NCBI RefSeq assembly: GCF_029167645.1 | Contig: NZ_CP119147.1 | Coordinates: 6,342,501-6,406,500, forward strand | DNA from: Streptomyces sp. AM 2-1-1 | GTDB taxonomy: Bacteria; Actinomycetota; Actinomycetes; Streptomycetales; Streptomycetaceae | Length of the DNA: 64,000 nt | Direction: 5' to 3' | Shown: in pieces, positions 26,768 to 34,876 of the stretch | How positions within the stretch are numbered: position 1 is the stretch's first letter | Layout: each line of letters starts with the position of its first letter | The notes under the pieces: generated by a model | The model's database searches: none | Told to the model about the DNA's origin: nothing | Seen by the model: the letters and a program-made list of their open reading frames with translations, nothing else | Position numbers and translations under genes: made by a program

Positions 26768-27147
26768 GCACACGTGACGTCTTCGAGTACGCGCTGCTGC
26801 GCGTCGTCCCGCGCGTCGAGCGCGGGGAGTGCTTCAACGCGGGGGTGCTCGTCTACTGCCGGGCGCACTCGTTCGTGGCCGCCCGCACCCATCTCGACGA
26901 GGCCAAACTGCGGGCGCTCGACCCGGCCGCCGACGTCGTCGGAGTACGGGCCGCGCTGGCGGCGGTGGAGAACGTCTGCGGCGGCGGCGACGCGGCCGGA
27001 CAGGCGTCCGGCGACGACGCGGGGCGGCGCTTCCGCTGGCTGATCGCCCCCCGCTCCACGGTCGTGCAGCCGGGCCCCGTACACACCGGCCTGACGCTGG
27101 ATCCGGAGGCCGAGGTCGAGCGGCTGCTCGACCTGCTCGTCCGCTGA
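26764..27147 (+). CDS. DUF3037-type protein
   Basis: 127 residues, ATG overlapping the HipA-like stop. The start EYALLRVVPRVERGECFNAGV matches the DUF3037 family, small proteins encoded beside HipA-like kinases. The C-terminus ends GLTLDPEAEVERLLDLLV. Function unknown; co-translation with the kinase suggests a partner or inhibitor. A strong hairpin follows at 27184-27229 and closes the two-gene unit. Confidence 0.78.
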   Translation: MSTRDVFEYALLRVVPRVERGECFNAGVLVYCRAHSFVAARTHLDEAKLRALDPAADVVGVRAALAAVENVCGGGDAAGQASGDDAGRRFRWLIAPRSTVVQPGPVHTGLTLDPEAEVERLLDLLVR

Positions 27148-27183
27148 CGGCCGGCGCACCCACCGGTCACCCGGTACACACCT

Positions 27184-27229
27184 CGGCGGAGGGGCTGCCC
27201 GCGACCGGTCGCGGGCAGCCCCTCCGCCG
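27184..27229. terminator. Perfect 23-bp inverted repeat, terminator
   Basis: Arms 27184-27206 and 27207-27229 are exact reverse complements, very GC-rich, 37 bases after the DUF3037 stop. No U-tract, as is usual in streptomycetes. Confidence 0.85.
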
Positions 27230-27270
27230 TCTCCTTCGGGTGTGACATGCGCCCCTGCGCGTCCGGGCCG

Positions 27271-27330
27271 TTGACACCGGGTGCCAGGGCTTCTAGCGTC
27301 GCACTCACAGTTGAACTAAGCGCTTGCTCA
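27271..27330 (+). promoter_or_regulatory. σ70-type promoter with downstream operator-like palindrome
   Basis: A consensus -35 TTGACA (27271-27276), 17-base spacer and TAGCGT -10 (27294-27299) precede the FabG-like gene, with expected transcription start near 27306. Just downstream lies AAGCGCTT (27318-27325) within ACTAAGCGCTTGCTCAG, a palindromic site of the style bound by TetR-type fatty-acid regulators. The repressor identity is inference; none is adjacent. Confidence 0.6.
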
Positions 27331-27417
27331 GTCGATGGAGGGCTCGCGCCGGGAACGTCCGGCGCCGGGGCTCTTCCCGTCGGCGGGGCCGCGATCCAAC
27401 GGCGAGGAGAACCCAGC

Positions 27418-28179
27418 ATGTCCACCACCGAGCAGCGTGTCGCCATCGTGACGGGAGCGGCGCGGGGCATCGGCGCCGCCACCGCCGTGCGCCTGGCGGC
27501 CGAGGGCCGCGCCGTGGCCGTACTCGACCTCGACGAGGCCGCCTGCAAGGAGACCGTCGAGAAGATCACCGCCGCCGGCGGCACCGCGCTCGCCGTCGGC
27601 TGCGACGTGTCCGACGGAGCGCAGGTGGAGGCCGCCGTCGCGCGGGTCGTCACCGAACTCGGCGCGCCGACGATCCTCGTCAACAACGCGGGGGTCCTCC
27701 GGGACAACCTGCTCTTCAAGATGAGCGAGTCCGACTGGGACATCGTGATGAACGTCCACCTCAAGGGCGCGTTCCTGATGGCCAAGGCCGTCCAGAAGCA
27801 CATGGTGGACGCGGGCTTCGGCCGTATCGTCTCGCTCTCCTCCTCCTCGGCGCTCGGCAACCGCGGTCAGGCCAACTACGCGGCCGTCAAGGCGGGCCTC
27901 CAGGGCTTCACCAAGACCCTGGCGAAGGAGCTCGGCAAGTTCGGCATCACCGCCAACGCCGTCGCTCCCGGCTTCATCGTGACGGAGATGACCGCGCAGA
28001 CCGCGGCCCGCGTCGGGATGGGCTTCGAGGAGTTCCAGGCCGCCGCGGCCACCCAGATCCCGGTGCAGCGCGTGGGCCGCCCGGAGGACATCGCCAACGC
28101 CATCTCCTTCTTCACCGGCGAGGACGCGGGCTTCGTCTCCGGACAGGTGCTGTACGTCGCCGGCGGCCCGCTCAACTGA
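27418..28179 (+). CDS. Short-chain dehydrogenase, 3-oxoacyl-ACP reductase (FabG)-like
   Basis: 253 residues from ATG 27418 with GGCGAGGAG upstream. NAD(P)-binding TGAARGIGAA, NNAGV, the catalytic Ser (SLSSSSALG), Tyr and Lys (NYAAVKAG) are all present, and the C-terminus ends GQVLYVAGGPLN. It would reduce 3-oxoacyl or related β-keto thioesters with NAD(P)H. The gene is likely co-transcribed with the second SDR at 28200 (20 bases downstream). It stands apart from the fatty-acid synthase cluster and has an operator-like site upstream, which suggests acyl breakdown or specialised use rather than core biosynthesis. Confidence 0.88.
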   Translation: MSTTEQRVAIVTGAARGIGAATAVRLAAEGRAVAVLDLDEAACKETVEKITAAGGTALAVGCDVSDGAQVEAAVARVVTELGAPTILVNNAGVLRDNLLFKMSESDWDIVMNVHLKGAFLMAKAVQKHMVDAGFGRIVSLSSSSALGNRGQANYAAVKAGLQGFTKTLAKELGKFGITANAVAPGFIVTEMTAQTAARVGMGFEEFQAAAATQIPVQRVGRPEDIANAISFFTGEDAGFVSGQVLYVAGGPLN

Positions 28180-28199
28180 CCCGAAGGACGAGGGAGATC

Positions 28200-28955
28200 A
28201 TGACTGTGCAGGACAGTGGGAAGGTCGCGCTCGTCACCGGCGCGAGCAGGGGGATCGGGTACGGCGTCGCCGAGGCGCTCGTCGCCCGCGGCGACCGGGT
28301 CTGCATCACGGGCCGCGGCGAGGAGGCGCTCAAGGAGGCGGTCGAGCGGCTGGGCTCCGACCGGGTGATCGGTGTCGCCGGAAAGGCGCACGACGAGGCG
28401 CACCAGGCGCACGCCGTCGAGCGCACCATGGAGGCCTTCGGGCGGGTCGACTACCTCGTCAACAACGCGGGGACCAACCCGGTGTTCGGCCCCATGGCGG
28501 AGCTCGACCTCAACGTCGCGCGCAAGGTCTTCGAGACCAACGTGATCTCCGCGCTCGGCTTCGCCCAGCGGACCTGGAAGGCCTGGCAGGCCCAGAACGG
28601 CGGGGCGATCGTCAACATCGCCTCGGTGGCCGGGATCTCGGCGTCGCCCTTCATCGGCGCGTACGGCATGAGCAAGGCCGCCATGGTCAACCTGACGCTG
28701 CAGCTCGCCCACGAGTTCGCGCCGGTCGTCCGGGTCAACGCGATCGCGCCGGCCGTCGTCAAGACCAAGTTCGCCGAGGCGCTGTACGAGGGCCGTGAGG
28801 CCGAGGTGGCCGCCGCGTACCCCATGGCGCGGCTGGGAGTTCCCGAGGACATCGGCGGCGCGGCCGCCTTCCTCACCTCGGATCAGTCGGGCTGGATCAC
28901 GGGACAGACCCTCGTGATCGACGGGGGAATTTTCCTGAATGCCGGAGTGAGCTGA
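28200..28955 (+). CDS. SDR family oxidoreductase
   Basis: 251 residues from ATG 28200, with GAAGGACGAGGGAG just upstream. Classical SDR motifs: TGASRGIGYG, NNAGTNPVF, IASVAGISASP for the catalytic Ser, YGMSKAA for Tyr and Lys, and a C-terminal GQTLVIDGG. The sequence NNAGTNP resembles the 3-oxoacyl reductase/DHRS4-like subgroup. Substrate unassigned; the tandem arrangement with the FabG-like gene suggests a shared acyl or hydroxyacyl substrate. Confidence 0.85.
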   Translation: MTVQDSGKVALVTGASRGIGYGVAEALVARGDRVCITGRGEEALKEAVERLGSDRVIGVAGKAHDEAHQAHAVERTMEAFGRVDYLVNNAGTNPVFGPMAELDLNVARKVFETNVISALGFAQRTWKAWQAQNGGAIVNIASVAGISASPFIGAYGMSKAAMVNLTLQLAHEFAPVVRVNAIAPAVVKTKFAEALYEGREAEVAAAYPMARLGVPEDIGGAAAFLTSDQSGWITGQTLVIDGGIFLNAGVS

Positions 28956-29009
28956 ACGGCCTGCGCCGGTTCGCCCCGATTGACGCAAGTGCCCTGCCGG
29001 GCCTGGTGA

Positions 29010-29037
29010 TTGAACCGGTGGGGCACTGCGATATGGT
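29010..29037 (+). promoter_or_regulatory. Promoter of the solute-binding lipoprotein gene
   Basis: TTGAAC (29010-29015), 16-base spacer, TATGGT (29032-29037). Expected start near 29044, 25-30 bases before the GTG at 29071. Confidence 0.55.
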
Positions 29038-29070
29038 CTGCCGACCCATGGCTGATCGAGGAGCGTGCAC

Positions 29071-30648
29071 GTGTTCTACCGGGCCAGTCTGCAGGCTGCT
29101 GCAGCCCTAGCATCCCTGTCTCTCGTCGCCGGCTGCAGTGTGTTCTCCGGCAGCGGGTCCGACGTCGACCAGCACATAGCGGTCGGATCGACCAGTTCGC
29201 CCTCGACCCTCGACCCGGCCGGGGCCTGGGACAACTCCTGGGAGCTGATGCGCAACGTCTTCCAGACCCTGGTGTCCTTCCCGACGGGCAGTACCGCGCC
29301 GGAGCCGGACGCGGCGGAATGCACCTTCACCGACTCGACGAGCATGGCGTACCGCTGCGAACTCCGCCCCGGTCTGACGTTCTCCAACGGCGACAAGCTC
29401 GACGCCGAGGCGGTCAAGTACTCCATCGACCGGATCGTGACGATCAAGGCCAAGGGTGGCCCGCTCGGCCTGCTGGGGTCGCTCGACCGCGTGGAGACGA
29501 AGGGCGACGACCTCGTCATCTTCCACCTCAAGAAGTCCGACGCCACGTTCCCGTTCGTCCTCGCCACCCCGGCGATGTCGATCGTCTCGCCCCACGACTA
29601 CCCCAAGGACAAACTCCGCACCGGCAACTCGGTGACCGGTTCGGGTCCGTACGTCCTGGACCACTACGAGCCCCACGCCGTGGCGGAGTTGCAGAAGAAC
29701 GACAGCTACAAGGGGTTCGCGGACCGGAAGAACGAGTCCGTCACCATCCGGTACTTCGACAAGTCCGACGCGATGGTCGCGGCGCTGCGGGCCGACAAGA
29801 TCGACGCCACCTACCGCGGGCTCACCGCCGACGAGGTCGTCGGCCTCCAGAACGGCAAGGGGGACAACAAGGGCCTCCAGCTCGTCGAGTCCGTGGGCGC
29901 GGACATCCGCTTCCTCGTCTTCAACCCGAAGGACCCGGTCGCCGGCAAGCAGGCCGTGCGCGAGGCCATCGCCCGGCTCGTGGACCGGGACGCCCTCGTC
30001 GCCAAGGTCTACCAGGGCACCGCCGAACCCCTCTACTCCATCGTGCCGAAGGGCATCGCCGCCCACACCACGAGCTTCTTCGACACCTTCGGCGACCCCG
30101 ACGTGGCGAAGGCCCGGGGCGCCCTCCAGGACGCCGGCATCACGACCCCGGTCGCCATGACCTTCTGGTACACCACGGACCGATACGGGTCGTCGACCGG
30201 ACCGGAGTTCGAGGAGATCAAGCGGCAGCTGGAGAAGTCGGGCCTCTTCAGGATCACCCTGCGCAGCGCACCCTGGACCACGTTCCAGGAGGGCTTCAAC
30301 AAGGGCGACTACCCGGTCTTCGGCCGCGGTTGGTTCCCCGACTTCCCCGACCCCGACAACTTCGTCGCGCCCTTCGTCGGCAAGGAGAGCGCCACCGGCG
30401 GGATGTACGTCAACAAGAAGATCACCGACCAGATCCTGCCCGCCTCGCGCCAGGAGAGCGACCGCGGCGCGGTCAGCAAGCAGTTCGCCGAGGCCCAGCA
30501 GATCCTGGTCGAGGACATCCCGCTGCTGCCGCTCTGGCAGGGCAAGCTCTACATCGCCGCCGGCGAGGACATCGGCGGCGGCGAGCGTGCCCTCGACCCG
30601 CAGACCGTCATGCAGATGTGGGAGCTCTACCGCAAGGCCAGCTGGTAA
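29071..30648 (+). CDS. ABC transporter solute-binding lipoprotein, family 5 (peptide/nickel type)
   Basis: 525 residues. GTG 29071 was preferred to GTG 29065 because GAGGAG lies 7 bases before it. The signal peptide ends in the lipobox LVAGC, so the mature protein is lipid-anchored outside the membrane. The SBP_bac_5 pattern is clear: STLDPAGAWD, LRPGLTFSNGDKLDAEAVKYSIDR, GSGPYVLDHYEPH, and the C-terminal VEDIPLLPLWQGK. No permease or ATPase genes are adjacent, so it must serve a transporter encoded elsewhere or have a signalling role. Substrate is probably oligopeptides but is not determined. It has its own promoter and is followed by a terminator at 30664. Confidence 0.9.
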   Translation: MFYRASLQAAAALASLSLVAGCSVFSGSGSDVDQHIAVGSTSSPSTLDPAGAWDNSWELMRNVFQTLVSFPTGSTAPEPDAAECTFTDSTSMAYRCELRPGLTFSNGDKLDAEAVKYSIDRIVTIKAKGGPLGLLGSLDRVETKGDDLVIFHLKKSDATFPFVLATPAMSIVSPHDYPKDKLRTGNSVTGSGPYVLDHYEPHAVAELQKNDSYKGFADRKNESVTIRYFDKSDAMVAALRADKIDATYRGLTADEVVGLQNGKGDNKGLQLVESVGADIRFLVFNPKDPVAGKQAVREAIARLVDRDALVAKVYQGTAEPLYSIVPKGIAAHTTSFFDTFGDPDVAKARGALQDAGITTPVAMTFWYTTDRYGSSTGPEFEEIKRQLEKSGLFRITLRSAPWTTFQEGFNKGDYPVFGRGWFPDFPDPDNFVAPFVGKESATGGMYVNKKITDQILPASRQESDRGAVSKQFAEAQQILVEDIPLLPLWQGKLYIAAGEDIGGGERALDPQTVMQMWELYRKASW

Positions 30649-30663
30649 TCCGGGGAACCGGGC

Positions 30664-30692
30664 ACCCGGCCCCGCTGTCAGTGGGGCCGGGT
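30664..30692 (+). terminator. Terminator hairpin after the binding-protein gene
   Basis: Perfect 10-bp stem (30664-30673 with 30683-30692) and a 9-base loop, 15 bases after the stop codon. Confidence 0.75.
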
Positions 30693-30735
30693 AGGTTCAG
30701 GACCAAGAACCGATCGCTCTCCGGAGGTTGTGGAC

Positions 30736-31422
30736 GTGACCGACACCGACCTGCTGCTGCCCGAGTCCTGGCGCGGCGTCCTCGGCGACGAAATGCAGAA
30801 GCCGTACGTGAAGGAACTCGCGGACTTCGTCGAGGAAGAGCGGGCCAAGGGGCCGGTGTACCCCCCGCGTGACCAGGTCTTCGCGGCGCTGGAAGCCACT
30901 CCCTACGACCGGGTCAAGGTGCTCGTCCTCGGCCAGGACCCGTACCACGGCGAGGGGCAGGGACACGGGCTCTGCTTCTCCGTCCGGCCCGGCGTGCGGA
31001 CGCCCCCCTCGCTGCGCAACATCTACAAGGAGATGCAGGAAGAGCTGGGTCTCCCCGTTCCGGACAACGGCTATCTGATGCCGTGGGCCGAGCAGGGCGT
31101 CCTGTTGCTCAACGCCGTTCTCACCGTGCGCGCCGGCGAGGCCAACTCGCACAAGGGCAAGGGCTGGGAAAAGATCACCGACGCGGTGATCCGTGCCGTT
31201 GCCGAGCGCCCGGAGCCCGCCGTGTTCGTCCTCTGGGGCAACTACGCGCAGAAGAAGCTCCCCCTCATCGACGAGTCGCGGCACGTGGTCGTGAAGGGCG
31301 CGCACCCCTCGCCGCTCTCCGCGAAGAGGTTCTTCGGCTCCCGGCCCTTCAGCCAGATCAACGAGGCGGTGGCCGCCCAGGGCCACGACCCCATCGACTG
31401 GCGCATCCCCGACCTCGGCTGA
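30736..31422 (+). CDS. ung: Uracil-DNA glycosylase, family 1
   Basis: 228 residues. GTG 30736 is preferred because GGAGG lies 8 bases upstream; GTG 30730 would have only 2 bases of spacing. Family-1 UDG motifs are intact: GQDPYHGEGQ with the catalytic Asp, GLCFSV for uracil stacking, LLLNAVLTV, and the DNA-intercalation loop HPSPLS. It removes uracil from DNA to start base-excision repair. The start LLLPESWRGVLGDE is typical of streptomycete Ung. It is a single gene between two terminators. Confidence 0.95.
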   Translation: MTDTDLLLPESWRGVLGDEMQKPYVKELADFVEEERAKGPVYPPRDQVFAALEATPYDRVKVLVLGQDPYHGEGQGHGLCFSVRPGVRTPPSLRNIYKEMQEELGLPVPDNGYLMPWAEQGVLLLNAVLTVRAGEANSHKGKGWEKITDAVIRAVAERPEPAVFVLWGNYAQKKLPLIDESRHVVVKGAHPSPLSAKRFFGSRPFSQINEAVAAQGHDPIDWRIPDLG

Positions 31423-31448
31423 GCCTCGGGCCCGGTCGTCGCACGGCC

Positions 31449-31477
31449 GTCCGCCGGGCCCCCGGCCTCCGGCGGAC
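31449..31477 (+). terminator. Terminator hairpin after ung
   Basis: 9-bp perfect stem (31449-31457 with 31469-31477), loop of 11, 27 bases after the ung stop. Confidence 0.65.
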
Positions 31478-31649
31478 CACGGTGGTGTGAGACACGGCCC
31501 CGGACGCGGCGACGAGGCCTGGATCCGTCCTGCCGCGCCTGAGCGGATCCGCGCACCGGTGCGGCTAGGGTCTTGTCCCGTCACCGGAGCCGGCACACCC
31601 GCGGGCATGGCCCGGGGCCGCGCCCGTACACCCGCGCGAGGAGACCGCA

Positions 31650-32126
31650 GTGGTGGACCAGCAGTCGTCGACGGACGCCGTCGGCACCCGGATCGGCCAG
31701 GCGGTCATGCTCCTCCATGGCGGGGACCGCGAAGAGGCACGCAACCGCTTCGCCGCCCTCTGGTCCGAGCTGGGGGAGGACGGGGACGCGCTGCACCGCT
31801 GCACCCTGGCGCACTACATGGCCGACACCCAGGACGATCCCGGTGACGAACTGGCCTGGGACCTGCGAGCACTGGACGCGGCGGCCGAAGGGATGACCGG
31901 CGAGCGGCCCGCCCCGCGCCAGGACCTGCTGGCGATGCACGCGTTCTCCCCGGCTCTCCACCTCAGCCTCGCCGCGGACTACCTCAAGCTGCGCCGGCCC
32001 GGGGTCGCCCGCCACCACCTGGACCGGGCCCGGAAGGCGGCGGACGCACTCCCGGACGGTGGCCGCGGCAGCGGCGTCAGGACCGCCATCGACCGGCTGG
32101 AGGCGCGGCTCGGCCGGGACCGCTGA
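31650..32126 (+). CDS. Hypothetical helical (TPR-like) protein
   Basis: 158 residues from GTG 31650 with GAGGAG six bases upstream; GTG 31653 is equally possible. The sequence is all-helical with alternating hydrophobic and Ala-rich helices (AVMLLHGGDREEARNRFAALW; HLSLAADYLKLRRPGVARHHL), as in one or two TPR-type helix pairs. No signal peptide or catalytic motif is seen. Conserved-looking streptomycete protein of unknown role. Confidence 0.72.
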   Translation: MVDQQSSTDAVGTRIGQAVMLLHGGDREEARNRFAALWSELGEDGDALHRCTLAHYMADTQDDPGDELAWDLRALDAAAEGMTGERPAPRQDLLAMHAFSPALHLSLAADYLKLRRPGVARHHLDRARKAADALPDGGRGSGVRTAIDRLEARLGRDR

Positions 32127-32172
32127 CCCCCCCCACGCCCCGGCTCGGCGCGCCGTCGCCGGGCCGGCGGTC

Positions 32173-32616
32173 TCAGTGGCCGTACGCCTGGTCGCAGATC
32201 CGGGACTGCGGACTCCCCGCCGACCACCCGCCGAAACCGCGCCCGAGAGCGCAGACGTTCTGGCCCGACACCGGAACGCGTGGCAGACCCGACACCCTCA
32301 CCTCGGGGAGCGGAGCGGCAGGGCGCGGCGGGGGATGGGCAGCCGGAGGCGTTCCGCCCGACCGCGGCGGCCGCGGCCGTGACACGGGGGCCGGTGCCCG
32401 CTCGGAGCGGGCGGACGCGGACGGCGCGTCCCGGGGCAGGGCGTCCAGCGCCTCGCGGCCGGGCGGCTGGCCGATCTGCGGCTCCACTTCCTGGACGGGG
32501 CCGTTCGACGGGGGCGGCGGAGTCCGCGGCCCGCCGGGGTCGACCGTTACACAGCCGGACACGGTGGCGACGGCCAGGCCCACGAGGACGGCCGCGGTCA
32601 TTCGGTTTCGTTGCAC
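32173..32616 (-). CDS. Putative small lipoprotein, Pro-rich
   Basis: 147 residues from GTG 32616. The signal peptide MTAAVLVGLAVATVSGC ends with a plausible lipobox (TVSGC). The middle is Pro/Ser/Arg-rich and probably disordered; the last ~40 residues contain two Cys (QNVCALG, SRICDQAYGH) that could form a disulfide. The C-terminal GWSAGSPQSRICDQAYG resembles short secreted streptomycete proteins. Function unknown. Confidence 0.68.
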   Translation of the reverse strand: MQRNRMTAAVLVGLAVATVSGCVTVDPGGPRTPPPPSNGPVQEVEPQIGQPPGREALDALPRDAPSASARSERAPAPVSRPRPPRSGGTPPAAHPPPRPAAPLPEVRVSGLPRVPVSGQNVCALGRGFGGWSAGSPQSRICDQAYGH

Positions 32617-32952
32617 CCGGACACTCTGCGGGTGGCCTGGGCCCGGCGGGAGTCCGTACGCGCCGAATGCCCCGCACGAGTGACCCGGTCAGCACGGTGT
32701 GCAGGTGTGTCCATCCGTACGGCGGAGCGGCGCCGGGGCCCAGGGTGGACGGGGGCGGGCCGAGGGTCGGGGCCGCGTTCCGACGGGGTGCCGGCCGCGG
32801 GTCGCGGACCGGGTGCCACGTGCGGACCGGGGCGGCGTACGTGGCAGCGTGTACATGGCGGCCGCGTCCGGCGCCCGCCGGCCGGGCGGCGCCGTCGCGC
32901 ACGTATGCTGCCGGGATCAAGGACGGGCGCAGGGCAGAGTGAGGGAGTTCCC

Positions 32953-33855
32953 GTGAAGGTCGGCTGCATCGGACTCGGCGACATCGCGCAGAAGGCCTAT
33001 CTGCCGGTGCTCACCGCCCTGCCGGGGATCGAACTGCACCTGCAGACCCGGACCCCCGCCACCCTGGACGCCGTCGCCGCCGCGCACCGCATCCCCGACG
33101 GGCAGCGCCACGCGACCCTCGACTCCCTGCTCGCCCAGGGGGTCGACGCCGCCTTCGTCCACGCCCCGACGACCGCGCATCCGGAGATCGCCACCCGGCT
33201 GCTGGAAGCCGGCGTCCCCACGTACGTCGACAAGCCCCTCGCGTACGAACTCGCCGACTCCACGCGGCTGGTGGAGCTGGCAGAGGAACGCGGCACGAGT
33301 CTCGCGGTGGGCTTCAACCGCCGTCTCGCCCCCGGCTACGCGCAGTGCGCGGAACACCCGCGCGAGCTGATCCTGCTGCAGAAGAACCGGGTGGGGCTGC
33401 CGGAGGATCCCCGGACGCTGGTGCTCGACGACTTCATCCACGTTGTGGACACCCTGCGCTTCCTGGTACCCGGCCCCGTCGACCGGGTCTCGGTGCGGGC
33501 CCGGATCGCCGACGGACTGATGCACCACGTCGTCCTCGAACTGTCCGGCGACGGCTTCACCGCCCTCGGCATGATGAACCGTCGGGGCGGCTCCACCGAG
33601 GAGATCCTCGAAGTCTCGGGCCAGGACAGCAAGCGACAGGTCATCAACCTCGCGGAGGTCGTCGACCACCGGGGACAGCCCACCCTGCGCCGGCGCGGCG
33701 ACTGGGTACCGGTCGCCCGACAGCGCGGCATCGAGAGCTGTGTCACCTCGTTCCTGGACGCCGTACGCGCCGGCGTGACGCTCAGCGCGCGCGACGCGCT
33801 GGCGACCCACGAACTCTGCGAGCGCGTCGTCCTGGAGGCACTGGCGCAGGCATAG
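32953..33855 (+). CDS. Gfo/Idh/MocA family oxidoreductase
   Basis: 300 residues from GTG 32953 with GAGGGAG upstream. The Rossmann NAD(P) motif is GCIGLGDIAQ, followed by the family's EKP-equivalent VDKPLA, and a β-sheet C-terminal domain beginning near LDDFIHVVDTLRF. Members oxidise or reduce sugars, inositols or similar with NAD(P). No sugar pathway genes are adjacent, so the substrate cannot be assigned. It is convergent with the small secreted protein at 34008. Confidence 0.85.
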   Translation: MKVGCIGLGDIAQKAYLPVLTALPGIELHLQTRTPATLDAVAAAHRIPDGQRHATLDSLLAQGVDAAFVHAPTTAHPEIATRLLEAGVPTYVDKPLAYELADSTRLVELAEERGTSLAVGFNRRLAPGYAQCAEHPRELILLQKNRVGLPEDPRTLVLDDFIHVVDTLRFLVPGPVDRVSVRARIADGLMHHVVLELSGDGFTALGMMNRRGGSTEEILEVSGQDSKRQVINLAEVVDHRGQPTLRRRGDWVPVARQRGIESCVTSFLDAVRAGVTLSARDALATHELCERVVLEALAQA

Positions 33856-33967
33856 GCGGCGAGGGGCAGCACATCCACGGGGTGGTGACCACCACCGCCG
33901 TTCCTGCCGCCCCGCCACGGGTTTGGGAACTCCACCAGCCACCGTGGCGCGGACCGGACGGCCGGAA

Positions 33968-33997
33968 GGGAGGCGTCCCCGGCCGGGTATGCCTCCC
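33968..33997. terminator. Weak hairpin between convergent genes
   Basis: 7-bp stem GGGAGGC/GCCTCCC (33968-33974, 33991-33997) with a 16-base loop, just past the stop of the minus-strand gene at 34008 and 113 bases after the oxidoreductase stop. Confidence 0.4.
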
Positions 33998-34007
33998 GGC
34001 GGTGACG

Positions 34008-34316
34008 TCAGACGGCCACGACCGCCCCTTCGCGCATCCAGCCCCGGCCGTCCGCTGCCGCATCAGTGGTGACGAGGACGTAGCCGTACTCGTTGTAGGA
34101 CGCACCCTCACAGGTCGACGCTCCGACGATGTCGCCTGCGTACTTGGTCTTGACGACCACGCTGTACGGATTCGGGTTCTCGTACACCCCGGCGGTCGGC
34201 CAGACGACCTTGTACTGACAGCCCGTCCCGGCTGCGGCCCCGGAGGCGGTGGCGAACACCCCGGCGAAGCCGAGCGCGGTGGCCAGGACGGTGGTGGTGA
34301 GACGGGTCATCTTCAT
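34008..34316 (-). CDS. Small secreted protein, SH3-like
   Basis: About 102 residues from ATG 34316 with GAGGA about 12 bases upstream; ATG 34310 and GTG 34328 are alternatives. A Sec signal peptide (MTRLTTTVLATALGFAGVFATASGAAAG) is followed by ~70 mature residues containing a Cys pair (TGCQYKV and ASTCEGAS), with β-strand spacing VVWPTAGVYENP...VVVKTKYAGDIVG typical of a bacterial SH3-like fold. It is likely exported and may bind the cell wall. Role unknown. Confidence 0.75.
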   Translation of the reverse strand: MKMTRLTTTVLATALGFAGVFATASGAAAGTGCQYKVVWPTAGVYENPNPYSVVVKTKYAGDIVGASTCEGASYNEYGYVLVTTDAAADGRGWMREGAVVAV

Positions 34317-34328
34317 GATCGGTGGCAC

Positions 34329-34830
34329 TCCTCGGGAGGCTTCGACGTGTCAGGAGCATGATCATAGGGGCGGATTGCGTCCCGGCGCCCCCCCGGTGCA
34401 CCGCAGCCCGGGTGCACCGCAGACGGAGAGGGCGCCCGGCGTCGCTGCCGCCGGGGCCGAGGGCGTGTCGCCCACCGGGACCGCAACGACCCCACGCCGG
34501 GGGCGTCTTCGTCGCCCTGGTACGGCTCCGGGTGCCGGGGTGGAAGGAGGCGACGCGGCGTCCGCACGGCGCGACCTCGCGGGCGCCGCGCACGATCCGC
34601 GCTGCCCTCGCCGGGAACGACGGCCTGCGGTGGCCCGAAGCCTCGCGGTCACGCGGTCGCCCGCGGACTTCGCTCAGGCGGGTGGCGTCGACCGGTCTCC
34701 CCATCCTCCGATCCGTGCCCCCGTGGGTGAGTTGGGCCGACCGGCGACGGGAGGCGGAACATCCCGGGCGCCACGGATCGCCCGCCCGGGCGGCCGCACC
34801 CGATCCGGAGCGGAGAGGCGTCGCCATCAC
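34329..34830. other. Non-coding stretch
   Basis: About 500 bases between the divergent small secreted protein and the HTH gene. Frames here are open but of arbitrary composition, with no ribosome-binding site or motif. I see no gene; it probably holds the promoters of both neighbours. Confidence 0.5.
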
Positions 34831-34847
34831 TGTAAAATGCCTTTACA
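34831..34847. promoter_or_regulatory. Operator-like inverted repeat TGTAAA-N5-TTTACA
   Basis: Perfect 6-5-6 inverted repeat in an AT-rich island (TGTAAAATGCCTTTACA), ending 29 bases before the GTG of a helix-turn-helix protein gene. Placement suggests autoregulation or control by a dimeric regulator. Confidence 0.55.
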
Positions 34848-34876
34848 AGTCAATGTTGTTTACTGGAGGTTGCGGC

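Noticed and set aside
28990..29030. Inverted segment near GTGCCC/GGGCAC as a riboswitch
   Set aside because: It lies upstream of the predicted transcription start and lacks the conserved core of a known riboswitch.
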